A DNA stretch of 64,000 nt from Pararobbsia alpina (lineage in GTDB: Bacteria > Pseudomonadota > Gammaproteobacteria > Burkholderiales > Burkholderiaceae). Shown here one piece after another: positions 39,363-48,414 of this stretch (positions are counted from its first letter, which is position 1; every line of letters starts with the position of its first letter). The position numbers and the translations under genes were made by a program. The stretch spans positions 1-64,000 of the forward strand of contig NZ_CADIKM010000020.1 in the NCBI RefSeq assembly GCF_902859895.1. The letters run 5' to 3'. The notes under the pieces were generated by a model that ran no database searches, was not told the origin of the DNA, and saw only the letters and a program-made list of their open reading frames with translations.

Positions 39363-40174
39363 GCTGTGGCGGCCGCGAGAACGTGTTCGGGCCGGGCCTG
39401 TACGCCCGCCGACAGCGTCAGGACATCGTAGCCCGTCTCCGTGACGAGCACGGTGTGCTCCCATTGGGCCGAGAGGCTGCGGTCGCGTGTCTTGACCGTC
39501 CAATGGTCAGGCATGGTCCGGATGTCGCGCTTGCCGGCATTGATCATCGGCTCGATCGTGAAGATCATGCCGGCCTCGAGTACCATGCCGGTGCCCGCTC
39601 TGCCGTAGTGAAGCACTTGCGGCTCTTCGTGAAACACCGTGCCGATGCCATGACCGCAGTATTCGCGCACCACCGAAAAGTTCTGCGCTTCGGCATGCTT
39701 CTGGATCGCATGGCCGATGTCGCCGAGGTGGGCGCCGGCGCGGACCTGGGCGATGCCGACCCACATGCATTCGAAGGTGGTCTGGACCAGGCGCTTCGCG
39801 AGGATCGAGCCTTCGCCGGCGATGAACATGCGGCTCGTGTCGCCGTAGTAGCCGTCCTTGATGACGGTGATGTCGAGATTGACGATATCGCCGTTCTTGA
39901 GCACCTTGTCGCCCGGAATCCCGTGGCAGATCACGTCGTTGACCGAGGTGCAGATCGCCTTCGGGAACGGCGGATAGCCCGGCGGCTGGTAGTTCAGCGG
40001 CGCGGGCACGGTCTGCTGGACATGGGTCATGTATTCGTGGCACAGGCGATCGAGCTCGCCGGTGGTGACGCCAGGCTTGACGAAGGGCGTGATGTAGTCG
40101 AGGACTTCTGCGCCGAGGCGGCAGGCGACACGCATCTTCTCGATATCGGCGGCGGTTTTGGGAGTGGCGGTCAT
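39359..40174 (-). CDS. map: Methionine aminopeptidase, type I
   Basis: This metallopeptidase removes the initiator Met from nascent proteins. The 271-residue protein begins [20 protein letters not shown] and carries the metal ligands in [19 protein letters not shown] (two Asp), [18 protein letters not shown] (His), TIEPMIN (Glu) and [11 protein letters not shown] (Glu). ATG 40174 fits the family; the longer frame adds 23 unlikely residues. It is divergent from rpsB, the usual order, and translationally coupled to glnD. Confidence 0.97.
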   Translation of the reverse strand: MTATPKTAADIEKMRVACRLGAEVLDYITPFVKPGVTTGELDRLCHEYMTHVQQTVPAPLNYQPPGYPPFPKAICTSVNDVICHGIPGDKVLKNGDIVNLDITVIKDGYYGDTSRMFIAGEGSILAKRLVQTTFECMWVGIAQVRAGAHLGDIGHAIQKHAEAQNFSVVREYCGHGIGTVFHEEPQVLHYGRAGTGMVLEAGMIFTIEPMINAGKRDIRTMPDHWTVKTRDRSLSAQWEHTVLVTETGYDVLTLSAGVQARPEHVLAAATA

Positions 40175-40620
40175 GGCAGCCCGGGCAGTCCGGCGGAATT
40201 CGTGATGGAGTCGATTATCGCACCATGCATCACGATTTTTCACCCCTATCCGGCTTGAGAGGCGGAACGCGCCGATGCTATACTCTCGGGCTAGCTTCGT
40301 AAGGAAAACATTCTCTGCTCGTTTTTCGCTGTATTCGTCTTGTGGATTCGCCGCGGTTGCTATTCGAACTTCCCGAATCTTCAGCTTCGGTCGCTGGAAA
40401 AGACCGGTGACAGGCAGCCATCAAGCGGACAGGCAGGCGAGCGGAAGTGGTAAGAATTACAAAGCTGGACTTTGTTTTAAAAATCCGAGCCGGTGCACCC
40501 AGGGTGTCCGTCGCGGCCTGTCTCCTCCCGAATCGCTGCGCGAATCAGCGCGGGAAGGTGGAGCAAGGGTCCGCGGATGTCGCAGCCGGCTTCTGACCCA
40601 AACCCTTTCGGAGAATTCGA
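40175..40620 (+). other. map-rpsB divergent region with rpsB promoter and long leader
   Basis: No gene lies in these 446 bases. The rpsB promoter is at 40255-40284, leaving a leader of about 330 bases. The leader contains short dyads, including GGTGCACC-CA-GGGTGTCC around 40495, and a repeated GACAGGCA (about 40409 and 40430). Ribosomal protein S2 represses its own mRNA through the leader in enteric bacteria; I cannot recognise that element here, but the leader length allows such control. Confidence 0.5.
40255..40284 (+). promoter_or_regulatory. rpsB promoter
   Basis: TTGAGA (40255-40260, 5 of 6) and TATACT (40279-40284, 5 of 6) are 18 bases apart, and TGC directly precedes the -10 in extended -10 style. 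CTCGGG follows at the likely start, a GC-rich discriminator expected for a stringently controlled ribosomal operon. Confidence 0.7.
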
Positions 40621-41379
40621 ATGGCAGCAGTAACGATGCGTGAAATGCTGGAAGCCGGTGTCCACTTTGGTCACCAGACCCGCTTCTGGAACCCGAAGAT
40701 GGCCCCGTTCATTTTCGGTCACCGCAACAAGATTCACATTATCAACCTCGAAAAGACGCTGCCGATGTACAACGACGCACTGAAGTATGTGCGTCAACTG
40801 GCAGCGAACCGCGGCACGATTCTGATGGTCGGCACGAAGCGTCAGTCGCGCGATACGATCGCCGCTGAAGCAGGCCGTGCCGGCATGCCTTACGTGAACA
40901 CGCGTTGGCTCGGCGGCATGCTGACGAACTTCAAGACGCTGAAGTCGTCGATCAAGAAGCTCAAGGACATGCAGGTTGCGCTCGAAGCCGGCGAAACCGA
41001 ACGCATGAGCAAGAAAGAAGCGCTGATGTTCGATCGCGAGATGACCAAGCTCGAGAAGTCGATCGGCGGCGTGAAGGACATGGGCGGGATTCCGGATGCG
41101 ATCTTCGTGATCGACGTCGGCTACCACAAGATCGCCCTCACAGAAGCGAACAAGCTCGGCGTGCCGGTCATCGCCGTGGTCGATACGAACCACTCGCCCG
41201 AAGGCGTGGACTACGTGATCCCGGGTAACGACGACGCGAGCAAGGCTGTCATGCTGTACGCACGCGGCATCGCCGACGCGATCCTTGAAGGCCGTGCGAA
41301 CGCCGTCAAGGATGTCGTCGAAACCGCCCGCGGCAATGGCGAAGACGGCGACGAGTTCGTCGAAGTCAACGAAGGCTGA
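40621..41379 (+). CDS. rpsB: 30S ribosomal protein S2
   Basis: S2 is a late-assembling protein of the small ribosomal subunit. The 252 residues show the S2 signatures [20 protein letters not shown] and the later [20 protein letters not shown] segment, plus [18 protein letters not shown]-like GGAG lies before ATG 40621 (CTTTCGGAGAATTCGA). It is the first gene of the large plus-strand run; a terminator hairpin after it probably reduces read-through to tsf. Confidence 0.99.
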   Translation: MAAVTMREMLEAGVHFGHQTRFWNPKMAPFIFGHRNKIHIINLEKTLPMYNDALKYVRQLAANRGTILMVGTKRQSRDTIAAEAGRAGMPYVNTRWLGGMLTNFKTLKSSIKKLKDMQVALEAGETERMSKKEALMFDREMTKLEKSIGGVKDMGGIPDAIFVIDVGYHKIALTEANKLGVPVIAVVDTNHSPEGVDYVIPGNDDASKAVMLYARGIADAILEGRANAVKDVVETARGNGEDGDEFVEVNEG

Positions 41380-41422
41380 ATCTAGCGGGCAAGCCGGCGC
41401 ACAAGACCGGTCTGAGAAACGA

Positions 41423-41447
41423 GGGGGCTGTTGGCCCCCTTTTTTTA
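41423..41447 (+). terminator. Rho-independent terminator between rpsB and tsf
   Basis: GGGGGC (41423-41428) pairs with GCCCCC (41434-41439) around TGTTG, followed by seven to eight T. It lies 44 bases after the rpsB stop, well before tsf at 41620. It would adjust the S2 to EF-Ts ratio, or tsf may have its own promoter in 41450-41600. Confidence 0.8.
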
Positions 41448-41619
41448 GACTGTGACGGATGGTGCGACTGGCATCCGGTTGCAGATTCCAGCAACGGTTA
41501 TGGCAGGTAGCAACTGCAAGGCAAGTCCGCGGTGCACTAGCGGATACAGGCAGCACCGAATATGTCCTGACCGGCCGAGGCCGGGCGGGAACGTGAAATC
41601 CAGCTATTAGGAGCAATCG

Positions 41620-42501
41620 ATGGCGGCAATTACCGCAGCCCTGGTGGGCGAACTGCGCGCGAAGACCGACGCGCCGATGATGGAATGCAAGAAGGCGCTG
41701 ACCGAGGCCGAAGGCGATCTGGCCCGCGCTGAAGAGATCCTGCGTGTGAAGCTCGGTAACAAGGCCAGCAAGGCAGCCTCGCGTGTGACGGCCGAAGGCA
41801 TCGTCGCCCAGTATGTGGACGGCAAGGTCGGCGTGCTCGTCGAGCTGAACTGCGAAACCGACTTCGTTGCGAAGAACGACGACTTCCTCGCGTTCGCGAA
41901 CGGCGTCGCTGAAGTGATCGCCAAGAAGAACCCGGCCGACGTCGCGGCACTCGGCGCGCTGCCGCTCGAAAGCGCGACGGTCGACGCCGTGCGCCTCGCG
42001 CTGGTCGGCAAGATCGGTGAAAACGTCTCGATCCGCCGCTTCGTGCGTTACGAAACGGCCGGCACTATCGCGACTTATCTGCATGGCACCCGCATCGGCG
42101 TGATGGTCGATTTCACGGGTGGCGACGTACAGACCGGCAAGGATGTCGCGATGCATATCGCGGCGATGAAGCCCGTCTCGGTGTCGAGCGCCGACGTGCC
42201 GGCCGACCTGATCCAGAAGGAACGCAGCATCGCCGAGCAGAAGGCCGCTGAGTCCGGCAAGCCTGCCGAGATCGTTGCAAAGATGGTCGAAGGCAGTGTG
42301 CAGAAGTACCTGAAGGAAGTGTCGCTGCTGAACCAGCCGTTCGTTCGCAACGACAAGGAAACGGTCGAGCAGGTTTTGAAGACTGCTGGCGCCAAGGTCA
42401 ACGCGTTCACGCTGTTCGTGGTCGGCGAAGGCATCGAGAAGCGTCAGGACGATTTCGCGGCGGAAGTCGCCGCGCAGGTCGCCGCAGCAACGAAGGGCTG
42501 A
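41620..42501 (+). CDS. tsf: Elongation factor Ts
   Basis: EF-Ts exchanges GDP for GTP on EF-Tu. The 293-residue protein has the N-terminal UBA-like domain with the signature [19 protein letters not shown] and the core motif [15 protein letters not shown]. The rest of the dimerisation domain is intact ([18 protein letters not shown]). AGGAG lies seven bases before ATG 41620. It is 240 bases from rpsB with a terminator between. Confidence 0.99.
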   Translation: MAAITAALVGELRAKTDAPMMECKKALTEAEGDLARAEEILRVKLGNKASKAASRVTAEGIVAQYVDGKVGVLVELNCETDFVAKNDDFLAFANGVAEVIAKKNPADVAALGALPLESATVDAVRLALVGKIGENVSIRRFVRYETAGTIATYLHGTRIGVMVDFTGGDVQTGKDVAMHIAAMKPVSVSSADVPADLIQKERSIAEQKAAESGKPAEIVAKMVEGSVQKYLKEVSLLNQPFVRNDKETVEQVLKTAGAKVNAFTLFVVGEGIEKRQDDFAAEVAAQVAAATKG

Positions 42502-42554
42502 CGCCTCGCGGTCAGCCGGGCCGCCCGCCTCGCCGGGGTTGGGGTGGCCCGCCA

Positions 42555-42585
42555 CGCCCGCCCCGTGTCAACCACGGGGTGGGCG
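42555..42585. terminator. GC-rich hairpin between tsf and pyrH
   Basis: CGCCCGCCCCGTG (42555-42567) pairs with CACGGGGTGGGCG (42573-42585), with one G-T pair, around TCAAC. It is a very stable 13-bp stem 54 bases after tsf. It lacks a T tract, so it may be a processing or pausing site rather than a classical terminator. Confidence 0.5.
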
Positions 42586-42713
42586 AGTCCGCAAGTCGTG
42601 ACCCTACCGGGTCGTACGCTTGCCCGGCATGACGATTCACTTCTACAGTTTTGTGTTGTTGAACGGCTTGCCTGACTGAGTTCAAGATCCCTCGACGCCC
42701 ATCGGACATCCTC

Positions 42714-43427
42714 ATGCCAACAGCCTACAAACGCATCCTCCTCAAACTCTCCGGCGAAGCATTGATGGGCGACGATGCATTCGGCATCAATCGCCAGACC
42801 ATTGAACGCATGGTGGCCGACATGGCCGAGGTCGTGCGTCTGGGTACCCAACTGGCCGTCGTGATCGGCGGCGGCAACATCTTCCGTGGCATGGCCGGCG
42901 GGGCGGCCGGGATGGATCGCGCGACAGCCGACTACATGGGGATGCTGGCAACGATGATGAATGCGCTCGCGCTTCAGGATGCCATGCGCCATGCGGGCAT
43001 CGAGGCGCGCGTTCAATCCGCGCTGCGCATGGACCAGATCGTCGAGCCCTATATCCGCCCGCGTGCGATTCGCCAGCTCGAAGAAGGGCGCGTCGTGATC
43101 TTCGCGGCCGGCACGGGCAACCCCTTCTTCACCACCGATACGGCGGCCGCCCTGCGTGGCGCCGAGGTGGGTGCCGAGGTCGTGCTCAAGGCGACCAAGG
43201 TCGACGGCGTCTATTCGGCCGACCCGAAGAAGGACCCGTCCGCGACGCGCTATTCAACGATCTCCTTCGACGAGGCGATCACCCGAAACCTGCAGGTGAT
43301 GGACGCCACGGCGTTCGCACTGTGCCGCGACCAGAAACTGCCGATTCGCGTGTTCTCGATCAACAAACCGGGCGCCCTGAAGCGGATTGTCGCCGGGGAA
43401 GACGAAGGCACGCTGGTGCACGTGTAA
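42714..43427 (+). CDS. pyrH: UMP kinase
   Basis: This hexameric kinase converts UMP to UDP in pyrimidine nucleotide synthesis. The 237-residue amino-acid-kinase-fold protein shows [30 protein letters not shown] (nucleotide and UMP loops) and [20 protein letters not shown]. It lies between tsf and frr in the standard order. The 212-base gap upstream may contain its own promoter. Confidence 0.99.
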   Translation: MPTAYKRILLKLSGEALMGDDAFGINRQTIERMVADMAEVVRLGTQLAVVIGGGNIFRGMAGGAAGMDRATADYMGMLATMMNALALQDAMRHAGIEARVQSALRMDQIVEPYIRPRAIRQLEEGRVVIFAAGTGNPFFTTDTAAALRGAEVGAEVVLKATKVDGVYSADPKKDPSATRYSTISFDEAITRNLQVMDATAFALCRDQKLPIRVFSINKPGALKRIVAGEDEGTLVHV

Positions 43428-43468
43428 GATCGCGGGTTAGCATCGATATTTGGTATGTGGAGATAACT

Positions 43469-44029
43469 ATGAGTACCGCAGATATCAAGAAAAGCGCCGA
43501 TCAGAAGATGCAGAAATCGATCGAAGCGTTCAGAAACGATCTGGCGAAGATCCGTACGGGCCGTGCCCACACGGGTCTGCTCGATCATATTCAGGTTGAC
43601 TACTACGGCTCGAACGTGCCGATCTCGCAGGTCGCGAACCTGACGCTCATCGATTCGCGCACGATCGGCGTGCAGCCCTGGGAAAAGAAGATGGTGCAGG
43701 CCGTCGAAAAGGCGATCCGCGAGTCGGATCTCGGCCTGAACCCGGCGACCAACGGCGACGTGATCCGTGTGCCGATGCCCGCGCTGACCGAAGAACGCCG
43801 CCGCGAGCTCGTCAAGGTCGTGAAGACCGAGGCCGAAGACGCGAAGGTATCGGTGCGCAATCTGCGCCGTGATGCGAACGAGCAGCTCAAGAAGCTGGTC
43901 AAGGACAAGGAAGTCTCGGAGGACGACGAGCGCCGCGCGCAGGATGACGTGCAGAAGCTCACCGATAAGTTCGTCGCCGAAATCGACAAACTCGTCCAAA
44001 CGAAGGAAGGCGAGATCATGACGGTATAG
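43469..44029 (+). CDS. frr: Ribosome recycling factor
   Basis: RRF works with EF-G to split post-termination ribosomes. The 186-residue tRNA-shaped protein begins [20 protein letters not shown] and includes [21 protein letters not shown] and the C-terminal helical bundle [20 protein letters not shown]. Codon AUG 43469 follows GGAG with good spacing; upstream in-frame codons run through the end of pyrH and are not used. It lies 41 bases after pyrH. Confidence 0.99.
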   Translation: MSTADIKKSADQKMQKSIEAFRNDLAKIRTGRAHTGLLDHIQVDYYGSNVPISQVANLTLIDSRTIGVQPWEKKMVQAVEKAIRESDLGLNPATNGDVIRVPMPALTEERRRELVKVVKTEAEDAKVSVRNLRRDANEQLKKLVKDKEVSEDDERRAQDDVQKLTDKFVAEIDKLVQTKEGEIMTV

Positions 44030-44076
44030 GCCGTCCTGAGTTGAGCCTGCGGTTCTCTCGGTCTATACGGGCGACT

Positions 44077-44871
44077 ATGACCTACACCAGTTCCACTGTG
44101 CGCGTTCCTGACGCGGCGGCCGTGCCGCGGCATGTGGCCGTCATCATGGATGGCAACGGCCGCTGGGCCACGGCGCGGCGCCTGCCGCGCGTGGCCGGCC
44201 ATACGAAGGGTGTCGAGGCAGTGCGCGAGATTGTCGAGGCGTGTGCGCGACGCGGCGTCGAATTCCTGACGCTGTTCGCGTTCAGCTCGGAAAACTGGCG
44301 TCGCCCTCACGAAGAGGTGTCGTTCCTGATGCGCCTGTTCGTGACGGCGCTCGAGCGCGAGGTCGGCAAGATGCACGCGAACGGCATCCGTATGCGCGTG
44401 GTCGGCGACCTCTCGATGTTCGAGCCTCGCGTGCGCGAACTCGTCCAGCGTGCCGAGACGAAGACGGCAAAAAACCAGCGCCTGACGCTGACCATCGCGG
44501 CCAACTACGGCGGCCGCTGGGACATCCTTCAGGCGATCTCGCGGCTCAATGCCGAGCGCGCCGCGGTGGGCGAGACCGACGAGCCGATCGACGAGGCCAC
44601 GTTCTCGCGCCATCTTGCGATGGCCTACGCTCCCGAGCCCGACCTGTTCATCCGGACCGGTGGCGAGCAGCGCATCAGCAATTTCCTGCTGTGGCAGCTT
44701 GCCTATACTGAGCTCTATTTCACCGATTTGTTCTGGCCCGACTTCGACGCCGCCGCCCTTGATACGGCGATCGCTTCATACCAGACACGCGAACGGCGCT
44801 TTGGCCGCACGAGTGCCCAGGTCGATGAGAAGGCGTTACCCCGCAACGCCGCGGATACTCTTTCTTACTGA
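44077..44871 (+). CDS. uppS: Undecaprenyl diphosphate synthase
   Basis: This cis-prenyltransferase makes C55 undecaprenyl diphosphate, the lipid carrier for peptidoglycan and O-antigen. The 264-residue protein has the catalytic Asp in [13 protein letters not shown], then [24 protein letters not shown] and the C-terminal [23 protein letters not shown] 44077 was chosen over a TTG at 44041 that adds only poorly conserved residues. It is followed by cdsA after 15 bases. Confidence 0.97.
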   Translation: MTYTSSTVRVPDAAAVPRHVAVIMDGNGRWATARRLPRVAGHTKGVEAVREIVEACARRGVEFLTLFAFSSENWRRPHEEVSFLMRLFVTALEREVGKMHANGIRMRVVGDLSMFEPRVRELVQRAETKTAKNQRLTLTIAANYGGRWDILQAISRLNAERAAVGETDEPIDEATFSRHLAMAYAPEPDLFIRTGGEQRISNFLLWQLAYTELYFTDLFWPDFDAAALDTAIASYQTRERRFGRTSAQVDEKALPRNAADTLSY

Positions 44872-44886
44872 GCCCCACCAAGCCCG

Positions 44887-45702
44887 ATGCTGAAAACGCG
44901 TGTGATCACCGCAGTGATCCTCCTGGCCGTGCTGGTGCCGGTTACCTTGTTTGCGCCCGTGGCCGGGTTCGCGGCAATGATGGCTTTCGCGGTCGTCTTC
45001 GGGGCATGGGAATGGGCGCGCCTGCTCGGCTTCACCTCGCTCGGCCCGCTGCTCTATGCGGTGTGCGTCGGCGCCGTGCTGATCGGGGTGACCGCGGCGC
45101 TTGGCCTGAATGTGCCGGGTCTCAACGCGGCCGCGGCGATCTTCTGGATCGTGGCTGCGCCGTTCGCGCTGATTCGCAAGCCGGTGCTGGGCGCGGGTGC
45201 ATGGCGCATCTTCCTGCTGGCCGCGGGCGTGGTCGTGCTGTACGCGGCCTGGCATGCCGTGGTCCAGGCGCGCACAATCGGCGTAGTCTTTGTGTTGTCG
45301 CTGATGCTGATCGTCTGGCTGGCCGATATCGGCGCCTATTTCGCGGGCAAGGCGTTCGGCAGGCACAAGCTGGCGCCGGGGATCAGCCCGGGCAAGACCT
45401 GGGAAGGCGCGGTGGGCGGTCTCGTGCTGACGGTCGTGGTGGCGGCGTTGCTGCTTCACGCAAAGCAACTGCAGCCGAATTTCTTCACGGTCGATGCCGC
45501 CTTGTACGGCACCGCCAGGATGTTGGTGTGGGTCGCATGCCTGGTCGCATTCAGCGTCCTCGGCGACCTGTTCGAATCGTTACTCAAGCGGCAGGCGGGG
45601 GTCAAGGACTCCAGCAATCTGCTGCCGGGGCACGGTGGTGTACTGGACCGCATCGACGCGATGCTGCCCGTACTGCCGCTCGCAATGCTTCTGCTGACAT
45701 GA
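44887..45702 (+). CDS. cdsA: Phosphatidate cytidylyltransferase
   Basis: CdsA is the inner-membrane enzyme that makes CDP-diacylglycerol, precursor of all phospholipids. The 271-residue protein has about eight membrane helices and the C-terminal family signature, here [20 protein letters not shown] followed by [15 protein letters not shown], with the Lys-Asp, His-Gly-Gly and Asp-Arg-x-Asp residues intact. It lies between uppS and dxr as in most proteobacteria. Confidence 0.97.
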   Translation: MLKTRVITAVILLAVLVPVTLFAPVAGFAAMMAFAVVFGAWEWARLLGFTSLGPLLYAVCVGAVLIGVTAALGLNVPGLNAAAAIFWIVAAPFALIRKPVLGAGAWRIFLLAAGVVVLYAAWHAVVQARTIGVVFVLSLMLIVWLADIGAYFAGKAFGRHKLAPGISPGKTWEGAVGGLVLTVVVAALLLHAKQLQPNFFTVDAALYGTARMLVWVACLVAFSVLGDLFESLLKRQAGVKDSSNLLPGHGGVLDRIDAMLPVLPLAMLLLT

Positions 45703-45718
45703 GCGGCTGGGGATGGCA

Positions 45719-46930
45719 ATGAAAAGTTTGACACTGCTGGGTTCCACGGGCTCGATCGGCGCCAGTACGCTGGACGTCGTCGCGCGCCATCCTGATCGGT
45801 TCTCGATCTTCGCGCTGACCGCGCACACCAACCACGAAAAGCTCGCTGAACAGTGCGTTCAGTTCAAGCCCGAGTGGGCCGTCGTCGGCACGCCTGAAGG
45901 CGCGCGCGCGCTGGAAGCGCGCCTGCGCGAGGCCGGCAGCGCGACGCGGGTCGGGCACGGCCCCGCGGCGCTTGTCGACGTTGCCGAACATACGGGTGCC
46001 GACACCGTGGTCGCCGCGATCGTCGGCGCTGCCGGGCTTGCCCCGACGCTGGCCGCCGCGCGTGCGGGCAAGACGATCCTGCTCGCGAACAAGGAAGCGC
46101 TGGTGATGTCGGGCGCGCTGTTTCTCGACGCGGTCTGTGAGCATCACGCCACGCTCCTGCCACTCGACTCCGAACACAATGCGATCTACCAGTGCCTGCC
46201 GCCGCACAAGGCGGGTTCGGGCGTGCACGGCGGGGTCGACAAGATCATCCTGACCGCCTCGGGCGGACCGTTCCGCACGCGCGACCCCGCCACGCTCGGT
46301 GACATCACGCCCGAGCAGGCCGTCAAGCATCCGAACTGGTCGATGGGCCGCAAGATTTCGGTCGACTCCGCGACGATGATGAACAAGGGCCTTGAAGTCA
46401 TCGAGGCGCACTGGTTGTTCGGTTTGCCGGCCGAGCGCATCGAGGTGCTGATCCATCCGCAGAGCGTGATCCATTCGATGGTCGCCTACAAGGACGGCTC
46501 GGTGCTCGCACAACTAGGCAATCCCGACATGCGCACGCCGATTGCGCATGCGCTTGCTTATCCCGATCGTGTCGAGGCGGGCGTGCAGCCGCTCGACCTC
46601 GCGGCAATCGCCACGCTGACGTTCGAGAAGCCTGACGAGGCGCGTTTCCCGTGTCTCGGTCTCGCTTTTGCCGCATTGCGGCAAGGCGGTACGGCGAGTG
46701 CGGCCCTCAATGCGGCCAACGAGGTCGCGGTCGAGGCCTTCCTCGCGGGACGCACGCGCTACACCTCGATTGCCGACGTCGTCGCAGGCGTGCTCGATCG
46801 CATCGAACATCGCGCTGTGCGTTCGCTCGACGACGTGCTCGAGATCGACCGCGAAGCGCGCGCGCTTGCGCTCGAGCTGCTCGGCGCAGCGCAGCATAAG
46901 CCGCGTCGCGTTGCAGCGACGGTCCGCTGA
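45719..46930 (+). CDS. dxr: 1-deoxy-D-xylulose 5-phosphate reductoisomerase
   Basis: Dxr converts DXP to 2-C-methylerythritol 4-phosphate in the non-mevalonate isoprenoid pathway. The 403-residue protein shows the NADPH loop [14 protein letters not shown], the catalytic segment [15 protein letters not shown], and the flexible substrate loop [16 protein letters not shown] 45719 is preferred over ATG 45713 because GGGG at 45709-45712 is spaced six bases from it and homologues begin close to KSLTLLG. The stop overlaps the rseP start as TGATG. Confidence 0.96.
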   Translation: MKSLTLLGSTGSIGASTLDVVARHPDRFSIFALTAHTNHEKLAEQCVQFKPEWAVVGTPEGARALEARLREAGSATRVGHGPAALVDVAEHTGADTVVAAIVGAAGLAPTLAAARAGKTILLANKEALVMSGALFLDAVCEHHATLLPLDSEHNAIYQCLPPHKAGSGVHGGVDKIILTASGGPFRTRDPATLGDITPEQAVKHPNWSMGRKISVDSATMMNKGLEVIEAHWLFGLPAERIEVLIHPQSVIHSMVAYKDGSVLAQLGNPDMRTPIAHALAYPDRVEAGVQPLDLAAIATLTFEKPDEARFPCLGLAFAALRQGGTASAALNAANEVAVEAFLAGRTRYTSIADVVAGVLDRIEHRAVRSLDDVLEIDREARALALELLGAAQHKPRRVAATVR

Positions 46931-48303
46931 TGAGCTTTCTGATAGCGGTACTTTCCTTCGCGGTCGCGATCGGCGTGCTGGTCGTGGTCCACGAGTACGG
47001 CCACTATTCGGTCGCCCGGCTGTGCGGCGTGAAGGTGCTGCGCTTCTCGATCGGCTTCGGCCAGCCGCTGTTCAGCTGGCGCAGCAAGTCGGGCACGGAG
47101 TGGTCGGTCGCGCCGATTCCGCTCGGCGGCTATGTGAAGATGCTCGACGAACGAGAGTCCGAACGGACGATTGCCCCCGAGGACCTGCCGTTCGCGTTCA
47201 ACCGCAAGTCGGTCGGCCGCCGCTTCGCGATCGTCCTCGCTGGGCCGCTTGCGAACTTCCTGTTGGCGATCGTGCTGTTTGGCGCGCTCTATGCGACTGG
47301 CGTCAAGGAGCCCGTCGCGCAGCTCGGCGCCCCCGCCGTGGGCACGGTCGCCGCGCGCGCGGGCTTCGTCGGCGGTGAGACCGTCGTGTCGCTGCGCGAC
47401 CCGGACGACGGCAAGGAGCAAGCCGTGCGCTCGTGGGGCGACTTGCGCTGGAAACTCGTCGACGCTGCGCTCGCCCATCGCCATCTGGTGGTTCGTGCAA
47501 CGAGTGGTAAGCAAACTTTCGAGATTCCGGTCGACCTCTCGCATGTCCAGGCGAGTGAGGTCGACGATAATCTGCTTGACCGGCTGGGCTTCATGCCGGG
47601 CGGGGTCAAGGCGATCGTCGAGACAGTCGAGCCCGGCACGCCGGCCGCCGCAGCGGGGCTGCGCGAGGGCGACAAGCTCGTCGGCATCGACGGGCACACT
47701 GTGACCGACGTGAACGATTTCATTACACAGGTCCAGTCGCGTCCGGGACAGACGCTCGCGCTGCAGATCGATCGCGCTGGCCAGTTGTTGACGGTGCCCG
47801 TGCTCGCGAAGCCGGCGAGCGTCGAGGTCGAAGGGGTGCAGAAAACGGTCGGGCGTATTGGTGCCGCGCTCGGGGGCCAGATGCCGACCGTCGAAGTTCG
47901 CTACGATCCCGTGGAAGCCTTGCGTCTCGGGGTGCGGCGCACGTGGGACATCTCGGCATTTTCGGTCCGCATGTTCGGCAAGATGATCGTCGGCGAGGCT
48001 TCGCTGAAGAATCTGTCGGGGCCGGTGACGATCGCCGACTATGCCGGCAGGAGTGCCAGCCTGGGTCTGGCGAGCTTTATTTCGTTTCTCGCATTGGTCA
48101 GCATCAGCCTTGGTGTGCTGAACCTGTTGCCAATTCCGATATTGGACGGGGGGCATCTGTTATATTATTCGGTCGAAGCCGTGACCGGCAAGGCAGTACC
48201 CGAACGCTGGCAGATGATTCTGCAGCGCGCGGGCATTGTCTGCATTCTCGTGTTATCGGCGATCGCGCTGTTCAACGATCTGGCACGTTTGATTCACTCC
48301 TGA
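46930..48303 (+). CDS. rseP: RIP zinc metalloprotease RseP
   Basis: This M50 site-2 protease sits in the inner membrane and releases sigma-E by cutting RseA; it also removes signal-peptide remnants. The 457-residue protein has HEYGH (residues 21-25) in the first membrane helix and the second metal motif NLLPIPILDGGHLLYY near residue 400. At least one clear PDZ domain is present (AIVETVEPGTPAAAAGLREGDKLVGIDG, around residue 235). It overlaps dxr by one base and lies upstream of bamA, fitting its envelope-stress role. Confidence 0.97.
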   Translation: MSFLIAVLSFAVAIGVLVVVHEYGHYSVARLCGVKVLRFSIGFGQPLFSWRSKSGTEWSVAPIPLGGYVKMLDERESERTIAPEDLPFAFNRKSVGRRFAIVLAGPLANFLLAIVLFGALYATGVKEPVAQLGAPAVGTVAARAGFVGGETVVSLRDPDDGKEQAVRSWGDLRWKLVDAALAHRHLVVRATSGKQTFEIPVDLSHVQASEVDDNLLDRLGFMPGGVKAIVETVEPGTPAAAAGLREGDKLVGIDGHTVTDVNDFITQVQSRPGQTLALQIDRAGQLLTVPVLAKPASVEVEGVQKTVGRIGAALGGQMPTVEVRYDPVEALRLGVRRTWDISAFSVRMFGKMIVGEASLKNLSGPVTIADYAGRSASLGLASFISFLALVSISLGVLNLLPIPILDGGHLLYYSVEAVTGKAVPERWQMILQRAGIVCILVLSAIALFNDLARLIHS

Positions 48304-48414
48304 AAGTGCACATCGCCCGGTTCCCGAATCCGCGCTGCGGCGTCCTTGCTGGAGGGACGCATTTGCCGCGTAACGCCGCGACACCACATAGCTAAAAATT
48401 CCTGGGGATACACG

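Noticed and set aside
40477-42555. 692-codon minus-strand frame across rpsB and tsf
   Set aside because: It is an antisense shadow of two certain ribosomal-system genes; it also spans their terminator.
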